A DNA stretch of 64,000 bases from Agelaius tricolor (taxonomy: Eukaryota > Chordata > Aves > Passeriformes > Icteridae): the NCBI GenBank assembly GCA_023055355.1, contig JALJCS010000004.1, forward strand, positions 24,154,744 to 24,218,743, read 5' to 3'. A program made the translations under genes and the position numbers. Every line of letters starts with the position of its first letter. The first letter of the stretch is position 1. Of this stretch, positions 23,201 through 32,949 are shown piece by piece. The notes under the pieces are model-generated. The model saw nothing but the letters and a program-made list of their open reading frames with translations. It ran no database searches and was not told where the DNA came from.

Positions 23201-25962
23201 AACTAAAAGGCCTAGCCACCCTTGAATTACAACTTCTATCCCTTCTGTTCAGACATTTTCAAATGCATTGTATATGCAATGTTGTCATATAAACATATGC
23301 ATATGACAGTGAGAACTCTTGAAAAAAGTTGCTTTTTTGTTACTTCATTTAAAATAGTAGAGACAGCAGTGTTGCAAGCAAGTGAAAGGGGAATGAAATA
23401 TTCACATGAGGCATCACTGTTTATTGTTACTGTTGGATGTATGAGATCACTGTAGTGAATTTCCCCTCCCTAACTTAAAGAAATAGCTTAAAACTTTGTT
23501 ACTCAAACTAACGTGTGTTGTGGGCATTAAGATCCCTAGATTCCTAAAAACAACATTTGTGTGTTTGTGCTGTCAGAGATACTCACTACAGTTAGTTATT
23601 ACATCCCCAAATTTGATGTCATATTTTAAAAGAGAAAGAAAGCAACACAGAAAAAATGTTTACTCATCTTTTTCCTTGTATCCAGAACTAGCTGCCTCTC
23701 AAATGATCCAGAAATGGCTTCAGTGGAGCAGGAGTAAGAATTTATGCCTAATACTGTCATTACATTTTAACATTACTTTACAACTATACTGCTGGGAACT
23801 GAGGCTGGGTAGACTCCTTAAAGCGTTTTTGAGACCTAAATACTTTTATGATAATATTCAGGAGCAACATGGTACAAGCAGACAAAGCATTGAAGCTTTG
23901 CTATATTTATATTTTATATACTTTATATATGTGTTAAATACTGAAGATTTGTTATATTTGTGTTGCATTAGGAATGTGTTTGAGGCGTCCTTCAATCATT
24001 TCCAGGCAGAGAGAGATATAATTGTTAGCCTGAGAATATTCTGATCAAATTATATTAAAAACTGATAGAAAAAGTGGAGGATGATCACAGTGAAGACAGT
24101 TCCATGCATTGTCCTAAATTTTAAACATGCTATTCTCATTCAAAGATTAAAAGTCTTATCTTTTACTTTGATTTCTGGGCCATACTCTTAACATGTGCCT
24201 TCTCATTGCTTTTCTGCTTCTCAGCTTCTTTCATAATTATTTTCCTGGTTAAATCTCAAGCATCTTTACATCTTTTCCTTTTAAAGATGGACTTGTTCCC
24301 TTGGAAATGGGAATGTGTCAGTCCCCTGGTGTGCTGTAGCTCTGTCTGATTCCATAGCTGTAGTATGCAAATGGAAAACCCTGCAGTGCTGCTTTTCCTG
24401 TTGATCAGTGGGAGTGTTTGTAGGTGCAGTGTGTCACAGGAGCGCTGGCAATTCCTTGCTGGAACAGCGTGTCAGGAGAGCCAGCCCTGCAGCAAGTGGA
24501 GTGTGTGTCCTGGCGAGTGTGCACAGGGCAGAGGGATTGAGGCCTCTGCTCTCCCTGCCCATCTGATGTGTCTGTAGAAATACAGAAATCACTGTTGTCT
24601 CACACTGTACGGGAAATACTCTATAGTAAACCTGAATCCTCAAGAAAAGATTCCACCAATAACATGACTATTAATAAACAGGCAAATAATTAGCAGTGTG
24701 TGTAGCAAAAAGTTGCATAAATAAATTGAACCTTTGGTTTTCACTTAAAAAAAACCAAACAGTGCTCTAGTAAGCTGTCACTCTGTGATAGCTTATACAC
24801 AGGTTATAACCATAAGCTAAATTCCTGATTCCTGAACTGACATTTCACCTCATCTCTTTTTATTCTCAGACGCTGTTTTATTTTATAATGAGTCAATATG
24901 AGAACTGTTTTTCAAAGTAAGAACAAAGGATGACATAAGAACAAAAAATGACATGTGTATGATTTTGACCTTTTGTGGCTTGAACAGCTTTCCTGTTTTT
25001 CTCAATAAGCTGGGCAGCAAAAAGCAATATGAGAAGAGAATTTACATTTATGTTAAATAAATACAGTTAAGGCCAAATTAATGTTAATTCATGGCATTTC
25101 TTTTCTCTGCATAAATATTAATCTGTCTTCAGAAGTGGCCATAGTTTTCCTGTGATCATATCTCTTATTTCTCGTGTCATTTCTTCAGGAAATAGCATCC
25201 TATGTAAATCCCTTCACTCTGAGAACAGCTGTTCTACACAGACTTTTTTTCTGTATGCTTTCTGCTGAAGCACCTCTGGAGTCTGCCCAGCACTTAGTTT
25301 CCTTCTGTTGTCTCTTTCATTTTGTTCCAAAGGCTTTTGTCTATTTTTTGTATCATGCTCCCTTGTGTTCTGTTTTGTTCAACTCCTTGCACTTCTCCAT
25401 GACTTTAAAAGAAATATTGGGAAATAATTCATAGTGGAAGAACTATTGTGTAACAGTTCATAAATATTGAGGAAATTTTAAATTATGTATTCTTTAAGGA
25501 AAACTGTATCTTGAGGCAACATTTATGAAGACAACTTCTTACTCTAAAGAATACTTCTAAAGTTTTTGATGCCATGTGCTTTGCACTATGTAGCAAAACT
25601 GTACACTTAGGAACATTTTTAGGAGTACCCATTCCTGCCACACTGTTGTGTCATTCCACCAGTGGATCTTTCCACACATGATACACTTAATTGTATTCAG
25701 ATTGCAATTGCTGAAAAAGTAATTGTTAATTCCAATAAAACAGTAACATAACTTACTAAAATGTGTACTTTCATAGATGTACATAAGATGTAAGTTATTT
25801 CACACTACTGGATTTAAGTAAATGAGAGATAAGGTTACTAAACACTTTGTGGGAGCTCAGGATTGGGGAAATAACTAGCTCTGTGTTTTCAGAGCACTCA
25901 TTAATTTTTTGTTCTTTGTCATTTTGTCTTTAATAAACAGGATTGACATGACCATGAAATAA
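2152..25962 (+). CDS. PRUNE2: PRUNE2 C-terminal region (BCH-domain protein), 10 spliced exons
   Basis: Ten exons join in one frame (2152-2231, 3129-3329, 7642-7818, 11954-12056, 15469-15600, 15755-15841, 19667-19765, 22150-22188, 23686-23733, 25941-25962), all with AG/GT borders and matching phases. They encode the last 329 residues of a much longer protein whose N-terminal part lies left of the window. In order: a linker (1-27), an acidic serine/aspartate stretch with two LDTPDE copies (28-94), the start of the BCH domain after [14 protein letters not shown] (95-153), the BCH/CRAL-TRIO-like core (about 140-295, with [20 protein letters not shown] and [20 protein letters not shown]), and a short tail. 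BCH domains of the BNIP2/ATCAY/PRUNE2 family bind Rho GTPases, RhoGAPs and other BCH proteins in the cytoplasm; PRUNE2 (BMCC1/BNIPXL) is linked to RhoA signalling and neuronal or cell-survival roles. I chose PRUNE2 over BNIP2 because the linker and the TSCL.NDPEM tail exon match PRUNE2 as I recall it and because GCNT1 lies next door. The reading frame is intact. Confidence 0.93.
2232..3128 (+). other. PRUNE2 intron a-b
   Basis: 897 bp of AT-rich intron with GTGAGA donor and a very T-rich 3' end. I see no repeat or gene in it. Confidence 0.8.
3129..3329 (+). CDS. PRUNE2: PRUNE2 coding exon b (acidic linker)
   Basis: 201 bp after a long T-rich tract ending TTATTCAG; donor GTAATG. It encodes [18 protein letters not shown], then [20 protein letters not shown], then an acidic duplicated stretch ([10 protein letters not shown] / [10 protein letters not shown]). 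This block is characteristic of PRUNE2 and its BNIP2 relatives and precedes the BCH domain. The acceptor's polypyrimidine tract is unusually T-rich (about 20 nearly uninterrupted T). Confidence 0.92.
4776..4858 (+). repeat. Tandem duplication, 49-bp period
   Basis: A 34-base stretch starting AGATGAGCCATGAAAAGAAT occurs at 4776 and again at 4825 without change, separated by an A-rich spacer. The identity of the copies suggests a recent event. Confidence 0.85.
5802..5910 (+). repeat. A-rich simple repeat (AAC/AAAC)n
   Basis: Low-complexity run of AACAAC, CAAACAAA and CCCAA units, about 110 bp. It could be the decayed tail of a retroposed element. Confidence 0.8.
7642..7818 (+). CDS. PRUNE2: PRUNE2 coding exon c (start of BCH domain)
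   Basis: 177 bp, acceptor TTCCCCTTTTCAG, donor GTAGGA. It encodes a short polar stretch ([20 protein letters not shown]), then [20 protein letters not shown] and [20 protein letters not shown], the conserved entry into the BCH fold. An overlapping open frame on the + strand here (7507-7779) is a different frame and is not the gene. Confidence 0.95.
7819..11953 (+). other. PRUNE2 intron c-d
   Basis: 4.1 kb intron. It holds a sense LTR (10189-10771) and a short GGAA run near 10123-10138; the rest shows nothing I recognise. Confidence 0.8.
10189..10771 (+). mobile_element. Solo LTR, avian ERVL-type family, copy 1
   Basis: About 583 bp starting TGTTGTTGAAACCCAGCTGG and ending in CCAGCACA. It shares order and sequence blocks with copies at 41932 and 32950: GCATGATGCCATATGGTCTG, AGCAGAAAAGGCCTTGG and the CAGC-AAT-A...ACATCTCT segment. 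TATAAA at 10611 and AATAAA at 10660 mark U3, R and U5. No internal viral genes flank it. It lies sense to PRUNE2. The flanking five bases (TTGCC / ATTCC) are only partly alike. Confidence 0.85.
11954..12056 (+). CDS. PRUNE2: PRUNE2 coding exon d (BCH core)
   Basis: 103 bp, acceptor TTTTTTTCCACAG, donor GTGAGT. It encodes [20 protein letters not shown] followed by [15 protein letters not shown], a hallmark segment of BCH domains. With exon a it is one of two whose length is not a multiple of three, so skipping it would shift the frame. Confidence 0.95.
13995..14016. repeat. Perfect 9-bp hairpin
   Basis: CAAGGGAGC, four-base loop TCTT, GCTCCCTTG. Small enough to be chance. Confidence 0.7.
14215..14270 (+). 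repeat. miRNA-sized hairpin (23-bp arms, 10-base loop)
   Basis: The arm at 14215-14237 and the arm at 14248-14270 are inverted copies with 21 of 23 positions complementary; one of the two differences is a G-U pair in a + strand RNA. The loop is CAGAATGGCC. It would be transcribed within PRUNE2. It could be a foldback remnant of a DNA transposon or a pre-miRNA-like structure. Confidence 0.75.
15469..15600 (+). CDS. PRUNE2: PRUNE2 coding exon e (BCH core)
   Basis: 132 bp, acceptor TTTTATCAG, donor GTAAGT. It encodes [20 protein letters not shown] then [20 protein letters not shown] and MIDRR. The basic TPRRRMPG loop is shared by BNIP2, caytaxin and PRUNE2 and falls in the part of BCH domains implicated in binding Rho-family regulators. 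Confidence 0.95.
15755..15841 (+). CDS. PRUNE2: PRUNE2 coding exon f (BCH core)
   Basis: 87 bp after a short 154-bp intron, the smallest in the window; acceptor TTTGTTACTTAG, donor GTATGT. It encodes [20 protein letters not shown] then LAVTRPFI. The YIVHPSWF-type motif is the CRAL-TRIO-like signature of the BCH domain. Confidence 0.95.
15842..19666 (+). other. PRUNE2 intron f-g
   Basis: 3.8 kb intron containing an antisense LTR (about 18975-19500). The remaining sequence shows nothing I recognise. Confidence 0.8.
18975..19500 (-). mobile_element. Solo LTR of an endogenous retrovirus, antisense to PRUNE2
   Basis: On the - strand: TGCCACAGCGAAATAAGGCT near 19496, a TATAAA at 19253-19248, a pyrimidine-rich stretch (TCTATTTCTTTCTATCTCTC), then GCTAAATAAAAGTCCG with AATAAA at 19014-19009 and an end near TTTGCA. 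This order is a U3-R-U5 LTR. No viral coding sequence is next to it. Exact ends are uncertain because I could not match target duplications. Confidence 0.75.
19667..19765 (+). CDS. PRUNE2: PRUNE2 coding exon g (end of BCH domain)
   Basis: 99 bp, acceptor TTTCCTGTGTTTCAG, donor GTAAGT. It encodes [20 protein letters not shown] then [14 protein letters not shown], closing the BCH domain. The IPMEYVHIP turn is typical of the family's C-terminal boundary. Confidence 0.95.
19766..22149 (+). other. PRUNE2 intron g-h
   Basis: 2.4 kb intron. It contains a 124-codon open frame (21257-21631) that I judge to be chance; nothing else is visible. Confidence 0.75.
22150..22188 (+). CDS. PRUNE2: PRUNE2 coding exon h (39-bp exon)
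   Basis: 39 bp encoding [12 protein letters not shown] with split codons at both ends. Acceptor ACTCATGCAG, donor GTAAGA. The residues agree with the PRUNE2 tail after the BCH domain. The length is a multiple of three and both borders are phase 2, so the exon could be skipped without breaking the frame. Confidence 0.9.
22189..23685 (+). other. PRUNE2 intron h-i
   Basis: 1.5 kb AT-rich intron; I see nothing in it. Confidence 0.75.
23686..23733 (+). CDS. PRUNE2: PRUNE2 coding exon i (48-bp exon)
   Basis: 48 bp encoding [15 protein letters not shown] plus split codons. Acceptor TTTCCTTGTATCCAG, donor GTAAGA. It matches the penultimate segment of mammalian PRUNE2 (TSCLYNDPEMSSME as I recall). 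It lies inside a longer open frame (23496-24044) read in another frame, which hides it. Also phase 2/2 and a multiple of three. Confidence 0.88.
23734..25940 (+). other. PRUNE2 intron before the terminal exon
   Basis: 2.2 kb intron. A modestly GC-rich patch lies at about 24340-24580, without features I recognise. Confidence 0.7.
25941..25962 (+). CDS. PRUNE2: PRUNE2 terminal coding segment and stop
   Basis: Acceptor TAATAAACAG, then the first base completes GAG (E) and the frame reads IDMTMK and TAA at 25960-25962. This lines up with the IDLKLK of mammalian PRUNE2, whose protein runs three residues further (EKP, from memory). The phase fits exon i exactly. The short match makes this the least certain exon. 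Confidence 0.75.
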
Positions 25963-26461
25963 GAAGCATAATTGCCAGGCATTTGAAGAAGAGGGTTCAC
26001 ATGGATTTTCATCACCCAGACAATCACAACCACGCTGTACAATAAGTGATTTGGTCAATTTTGTTTGGTTTATAAGTTTCCCCTGTCATTTAGCAGTTCA
26101 AGAAGACCAAAAGAGCCAATCCTATGGCCATGGAAACAACAGAATTTTGGGTCCTGTTTATTTTTGTTGTTTTCAGAAACAGTTTTCATTAGGAAAGCTG
26201 TATCATCTAGCATTGGTTTCTCTGTGAGTGCCATTTCTGTTTAAAAGGATACCATTTTACCAACAGTGTGCCTCATGAATAGGTCAATGAGGATGGGGAT
26301 TTTTTAATTTTTGTCTTCAGCATATTAATGTTTATGCATAGCTGAACGCAATAGTTGTTGTTACAATAAGTGTTAGTTTGCTTGTGTCACAGAGCAGCAG
26401 CAACTTTGCTGTTTAAAAATAACTTTAGAAGTTATGCAGGACTTTCTTGAATTTGGCAGGC

Positions 26462-26590
26462 TATGTTTGATCAGGCTTTGGGTAGCCTGTTGTAGTGAAG
26501 GGTGTCCCTGCTCAAGGCAAAGGGGCTGGAACTAGATGATTCCTAAGGGCCCTTCCAAAACAAACTATTCACGCTTTTATGAATTTGTGT
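26462..26590 (+). mobile_element. CR1 LINE 3' fragment in PRUNE2 3' UTR
   Basis: Contains the CR1 3' hallmark order: GGGTGTCCCTGCTCAAGGCA, GGGGCTGGAACTAGATGATT, GGGCCCTTCCAAA and a degraded terminal octamer region. It is sense to PRUNE2 and 5'-truncated. Confidence 0.8.
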
Positions 26591-28913
26591 TTCTTGAGAT
26601 CTAAAAAGTCTTTCCATCTTCATTAAATTACTTATTTGTTTGATCAGAGAAAAGTGTGATATACTAAAAAATAATAATTAGTCTCGTTATACTTCCCAGA
26701 GGATGAATGAGTAACTGAAATTAACTTTTTTTTTAGTAATTCTGTTTAGTATATTTATTTTAGGCATAATTTCCTCAAAGCAGCTAATCCTGTAAATTAC
26801 TTTCATATATTCTAAAATCCTTGGAGCATTATTTTATTGCTGCTTTCTAAGTCTGTATCTTCCAAAACACTTTTTTAAAAGTTATGAGTCTTCAAGTGAC
26901 ATCCTGTCTCCAATTGTAAAGGCTATTAATTCTCTAAATATGAATCAAATATTATTTCCTACTGGGAGCTGAAAGCTGGGAGCCATACTCATTTGTTAGG
27001 AAGATTTGTTAAAATCTTGCTCCAAGTGTTTCTATTAGATAAAAATAGGTCTTGTAATGGTCTTTATTGTCTGTGTCACAGAACACACCAGTAAAAAGAT
27101 AAAAATGGAAAAACCCTAAGCATCTTTTGTTTGCTGGGGTCCTATTTATTTGCACAAATGATACTACAGTAAGTCCTACTCCTTACTGGGAAATAGCTTC
27201 AGTTTCTCAGATCATGCTTTTATGGAAGTGTGCAAGTTAATTATCTAGTGATTTCTGTTTCTTGGCTTTAAAAATATGAGAGTCAAGAAAATGACAAATG
27301 TTTGTCCTTACTCTAATGAATACACATAGACACTTTCCAAACCTGCTGACTTGCCTGCCTTTTGGGAAGTCCTAATGGAAGTCTTATTATTACGTACTCT
27401 CTGAAATATTATTCTTTTTTTCACAAGATTCTTGTATGTCCTAGAATTACATCTGTGGATTCCTCACTTTGTAAAGAAATCCTTAGACTTAACAATTCAA
27501 GATAAGTTGCACCTTATTAGTATGGTCTAACTCTAGTCCTGCTTCAGTTCAGAATTACTGATGAAAGAGAAAACAAGCAAAGTAATTCTTGGGGCATAAA
27601 GTTTAAGCAGAGTCAGTGGAGCTTCATTTTTTCAGCAGGATCTAAACTGAAAGTCCTGTTCTGTCCTTCACTTAAAAGTTTGATTGGTTTTTTTGGGGGG
27701 GTTTGCACATTTCCAACTCTGTCAGTTTCTGTCTTGTATTTGCAAGGTAGTCTGCAAGCAGTGGAGCAAGTGTCTGTCAGGGTGAGCATAATTGTTCAGC
27801 CATTGTAATGAAGACTGACAAAATTGTCAGAAGGACAGAAGAGTGCTTTCTTATTGCTCAACGTGAAAACCAAAATATGTGCCCTCTGTTCTGTGCTGGT
27901 GTCTCTGTCCTACTTGCTAGTATGCTGTATGACATCTTTCTGTCAGTTCCTGTAAATTTTCACAAAGGAAGGGCCTAATCCTGCTGACCGTTGTTGCTGC
28001 TCTGTAACCTTGTCCTAAACTAGAGTCTGGCAGTGTCCACCTTTTCTCAGATATTTGAATCCTGGCTTGTGTCTGCCTTATAAAAGTGCTGTCACTTAGT
28101 ATATTGGGGATAATGTTTTATGTACAGATTAATGTTTGTATCGACTTCCAGATTAATTAAGCTTCATTAAGATCTAAACTATTAAAGCATTTAGTAGCAT
28201 GAAGTTGCAAAGTTGCATCTTTTGTAGACCTGTAGTTCAAGCCTCTTAAGACAAGCCACATGACCTGTGTTACACAATAGATAAGAAAAGTTTCCACTAG
28301 AAGAGAAGTTCACCGCAAAGCAGAGGTTCAGCACAAATCTTCATTCACTCTTTGAGACCTATGTGGGGTATAAGAGATTTGTGATTCTAATGGTGGACAT
28401 CAGATCAGCTCAGGGTTGAGTTTAATTCTACTTGCTTTGTATGAAATTACTAAGCAGCAAAGTTACAAATTAATATTGTTATTATGGGCAGAATAATGGT
28501 GGCAGCCTGAGATGAAAGGAATTTGTTTAAGTGAGATGGCACGTTAAAACAAAATGGGGCTTTGATGTGATAGCTAAAAAATGATTGCAGGATCAAAGAA
28601 TGGTTATCTTTGCTTATTAATATATTTTGAAAAGTTTTCTAATGTTACGATAAAGCAATTCTATGTTATACTAACAATAACATATCAATATTACTAAATC
28701 AGTAGTTTGTTGAAAGAGAAATATAGTATGTATTGCACAGATACAAGCTTTTATATATGGATTTTTTCTATTGTGTATCAGAGTGCTCAGATGAAATATA
28801 AATTAGTAGTTGCAAATTTTTTTGCTAAAATACCTATGCTGACTTAAATTATAGATTAAGCAATACAAGGATATCTAATAGCATTGTATGGATATATATG
28901 CCTATGAATCAGA

Positions 28914-28919
28914 AATAAA
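28914..28919 (+). terminator. Candidate PRUNE2 poly(A) signal AATAAA
   Basis: AATAAA sits in an AT-rich stretch about 2.95 kb after the PRUNE2 stop. It is followed at the usual distance by an A/C-rich cleavage zone and then T-rich sequence (CATATTTCCTTTC). Confidence 0.5.
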
Positions 28920-28940
28920 GAATTGCAACCCACTACTGGA

Positions 28941-31900
28941 CATATTTCCTTTCACCTCCACATTGTAGAGGTTTTTATTCCCTGGGTGCATGAAAACACT
29001 TGATTGGTTTAGATCACTTCTTTTTGTAGTATAGAAATATTATGTTACATTTTGCATTCCCTGTCTGTCCTTCCAAAAACCGAAACAGAGTCAATTTTGT
29101 GTCTCATGGGATTATTCCCCATCTCCATGTATTAAAATCCTGGCTTTGTTGATACTAGCAGTATTGTTCCTGAAAGAAAGCAGAAGGAACTCTTTAAATT
29201 TCTTTCTAATTTGTGTCTGTGCTATTATGTAAAATCAAATCCACAGACAGTCCATCTTATATGTCAGAAGGTCAAAAGCTATGGGGCAGAAGGAGATTGA
29301 CTGTGAAGCCACCCTGAGTGGGTTAACAACCTGATTGACTTCGCTGAAGGAGGGGGTCAGAGCTGCTGGTGGACGTGGAGTCCTCTCACCTCCCTGGTAC
29401 ATTGTGCCCACATGCCACTCTACATCTGTGTCAGATGGGCCAATCTGTACTGCAACTAAGTAAACCTGGCTGATTTTGGAGCTATCCTGATCATTGTCCA
29501 GTAGGCTCCAAATACAAGATTAAAGGACAGGAAGAAGCTGTGGCTTCTTAATTGCCACCCACCTGAAAGCAGCTCTGTGAGTGCTCCTAGACCTTTTCAG
29601 TCAAAGAAGTTTGATTAAACAAACCTTTCATACTTGTTGAAAGTAGTTTTTTTGACTTCTGATAGGTTTGGAGATTTATCAGATGTTTACAAATTTCTAG
29701 TTTAAGTGTAAGAAGTGACCCTCAGTTTCCTACTAGTGGGAATACCTGACAGGTCAGATTTTGTTGGCTGTGCAGCCAAATTTATTTATTTCTAGGAACA
29801 AAAGGGGTGTCCCTGTATTGCCTGGCACAGATGAAGCCAATTGAGCATGCATCAGGAGATCAGCAGTTTAACTGCAGGATATCAGCAGGAACAATACTGC
29901 TAGTTTAACTTGTCATTCACTGTCCCTTTCCTCCAGTCATGCAACCCTTCTGGCACGCTGTTTCCATTACAAAATGCAGCTGCCATGGAATCAGTTATCT
30001 CCTGTGCTCAGGAGAAGACCAGAGAATGGCACTGTGAAGTCAGAATGTCAGCTGTTCCTGTTTGCAGGAACTGTCATGATTTACAGTTCTGCAGTCCTTG
30101 CTTGACAGAAGACCAACCGCTACAAAATACAAACTGTTCTCCCACAAAATTACTTTGCAAAGGTACTGAAGTCTCTTCAAAAATTATGTACTTGGTTCTT
30201 ACACCTATTTTTCCTAGAAACATTCACCCATTTCAGAAGAAGTGGTCACTTACTGCTCACACAGTGTGAATTCTGTCAGCAGTCTTAGTGACTCTGGTTT
30301 GTCCATTCAGCCCAAGCAGTAGAATTGACTAGGCTGTGCTCTGCCCTGCTAAATTTGAGAATCTGAAAGGAACTACAGCCTAAGCTTGACACATTTTTTT
30401 TATTCCTTGTTGTTTTCCTGCATTTGAGATAACCCTCTTAAATCTAGCTTTGTGGAAATAAGGCAGAACTTCTCTCAAGACTTTTGGTAGATGATAGTAC
30501 ATTTAAAAGTGCAGACTGCTGTAGGCTTTTTGATGTCTGTGTGCCAGTTGATCCTACAGTAATTATTATTTTTAAAGACAAACACACATGACTGATTTTA
30601 CAAGTACATTTGCAATCTCCTTATTTTTTTTCCATTTTGTAAAATCCAGTGTCTTGGTCTTTTATACAAAATAGGAATCAAAAGGCAAATCTGGGGTTTT
30701 TTTGTTTTTGTTTTTTTTTAATTAAATTAATACTATCGTTATTAGACAAAAATCAATTTTGTGTCCTAGTATGTGCATATATGTTGGCATTATTAGCAAG
30801 GTCCTTGTTGGTTTCAAAGGATGAAGGTTTTGGTCTTGAAACCAGAATTATGTTAGGTATGAAAATGCCTCTGTACTCTGTCACCACTATAGTACATCAT
30901 ATTTGGATTGTAAAGACAGAAGAAATGTCATTTCAAGCCAATATCGTGTATTATGAACAAGTAGTTTGAATGCAGCACAGCACTGTTTCCGAATGATTTT
31001 TAAATGCTTTGAGGGTCCTATCAGTCGACCATGTGCCTGTCCTGACACTACAGTAGTGACCTATGAACAGTCTTAGGAGTAAATGCTGACTCCAAAGAAT
31101 GAGGTTCCTGTTATGTTTGAGTTGACCAGCTGTGGCCTCTGTGCGGGGCTACTGCAGAAAAAAAAAGTGCAGTGTTTCTCATACAGTATCTAGTCTATCA
31201 GAAAAACTGATAGACTCTAGGCATTTGAAGCCACAGTTCCTTATTCCTTTATTTCACTTCTCAGTATTTATTTATTTATTCTTTTGTTTCACTTCTCAGC
31301 ATTGTCTGTTTAGATGTTTTTAAGTCCAAACTCACTGCTAAAATATAAGCAGTTAAAAGAAAATTCAAATATGCCATGTTGAAATTTTATCTTCTTATCT
31401 CTATTATGTATTTCAGTAGGCAGCAAGCAAAGCAGCCTTTAGCAACGATAGGAAAATAATCCACAGAGTACTTCCCATGCTGCTCCCTGAGGCCTGGTAT
31501 GCAAAGTAGACTTTCTCCATGAGAGAGTGGCTCCCAAAATGAAGTGCTAGCTTTCTAGTACAGACGTGTGTTAAGCCATTAAGACCATAAAACTTCATCG
31601 CTGCCTTCATCCCTTTGAAGTCTGAGTAACATTGTCTTAAACAGTCAGCCAAAAGAACACACAGAATATTAATGTGAAATTTGGCCTTTATGATGTAAAA
31701 AGTAAGAATAAGGAACACAGCTAAAATTATCAGTCAGAGAAAGAAAAACTAGGGGAAAGAAGGACAGGTCAGGGAAATGACTGGGGGAGGGTAGGGTTAC
31801 AGACAGCTTTCTGCTTGAGGCTCCAGTCTCCTTCCAAATTCTGATTCTCCTTGGGGAGAGCTTCTGAAGCATAGCAGGCCTGTTTGCCTGGAGCTGTTGC

Positions 31901-32940
31901 TTAAAAGAAGCACAAGTAAGCTCTGTTCCAAATGTTATTTCCCCCCCCTTATTTAAAGAAATGATGGAATACCTGGTGATAAGTGGCTTAATCTGGTGTT
32001 CACTCAGTTTAGAATAAAACTCGCTCAGCCAGTGTGTAGACAGCACAGGGGAGAAAGCTGAAGAAATGGGAAATGCTGCACAAATTTAGAAAATCAAATT
32101 TTGCACATCTTAGCGACTTGTGCAGAATAAGCATGAGTCAGAAGACGTCAGAAGTGTGAATTAGGAAACAAATTAAATATAGAAAGGAAAGAGCAAGATG
32201 CAATAGGGGGGCATATGGAACATGGTGTTTCATAGTGGAAAATAGCTGCAGGAGAGAAATGACAGAATAGAAGATGAACTATGCCAAAGAGGAAAAGTGG
32301 AGACCAGAAATGCAATGTAAAATAATAAAAAAAGAAAGCTTATTGCCTCAGGAGAGAATTCTTGTATTACTTGACGGATCAATAGCAGTGCTCAAACAAG
32401 AAGCTGCCATCTCCTGAGGTGTACTCTCACAGTGGTATATGATGGCATAGATTTATACAGCAATAAAAGACCTCAGGTTCTCTGCTGGCTCACTTCCTAC
32501 TGCATTACCACTGGAACAGGAAAGAAAATCAGTATGGTGAAAGAAGTGGATTGAACACTGCAGATTTTAGGATCAAGCAGCAAAATTAGTGAGACCTTGA
32601 TCCACTAAAGTTGGTCTGATACTCTTTAAGTAGAAGAGTTGGCTTTGGTGGAGTTCCATCACTGATATGATCATACTTACTGACCAGATGAACCCAGTCC
32701 ACCAATAAGGTTACACTATCCAGGTGATCACTGTACTCCCAGGAGGAAAGATTCATAGGTACTGGCTGCTGCTGTTTTCTCTGGAATCAATTTTCTTTGG
32801 GAAAATTTCCTTTAAAATAGAATTTTGTTTAGTTTTCAGTAATTGGAGATTTGGAATCTCTCTTCTGTCTGGTAGGCTGTGACACCCAGTAACTGTGAGA
32901 AGTGTCTCTCATTGACAGCTCCCGTTAGATGGAGAGAAAA
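28941..32940. other. Intergenic sequence after PRUNE2
   Basis: Four kb of AT-rich DNA. It has a perfect 10-bp hairpin at 31192-31216 (AGTCTATCAG, AAAAA, CTGATAGACT) and scattered open frames of 100-125 codons (29910-30269, 31413-31718, 31669-32046) without homology I recognise. No gene is supported. Confidence 0.6.
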
Positions 32941-32949
32941 GCTGTGAAC

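Larger units (their letters stand above)
25963..28940 (+). other. PRUNE2: PRUNE2 probable 3' UTR
   Basis: AT-rich, non-coding sequence follows the PRUNE2 stop, and the first AATAAA I can find downstream is at 28914. A UTR of about 3 kb is in the range known for mammalian PRUNE2. It holds a sense-oriented CR1 3' fragment at 26462-26590. An ATTAAA near 28181 could give a shorter form. The end point is inferred. Confidence 0.5.

Noticed and set aside
23496..24044. 182-codon open frame on + strand
   Set aside because: It overlaps a PRUNE2 exon in a different frame, is AT-rich and shows no protein-like pattern.
2152..25962. Calling the + strand gene BNIP2 instead of PRUNE2
   Set aside because: BNIP2 has the same BCH domain, but the TSCL.NDPEM tail exon, the [11 protein letters not shown] linker and the adjacent GCNT1 point to PRUNE2.
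29910..30269. 119-codon + strand frame with several cysteines
   Set aside because: I recognise no zinc-binding or other motif spacing, and there are no supporting splice or start signals.
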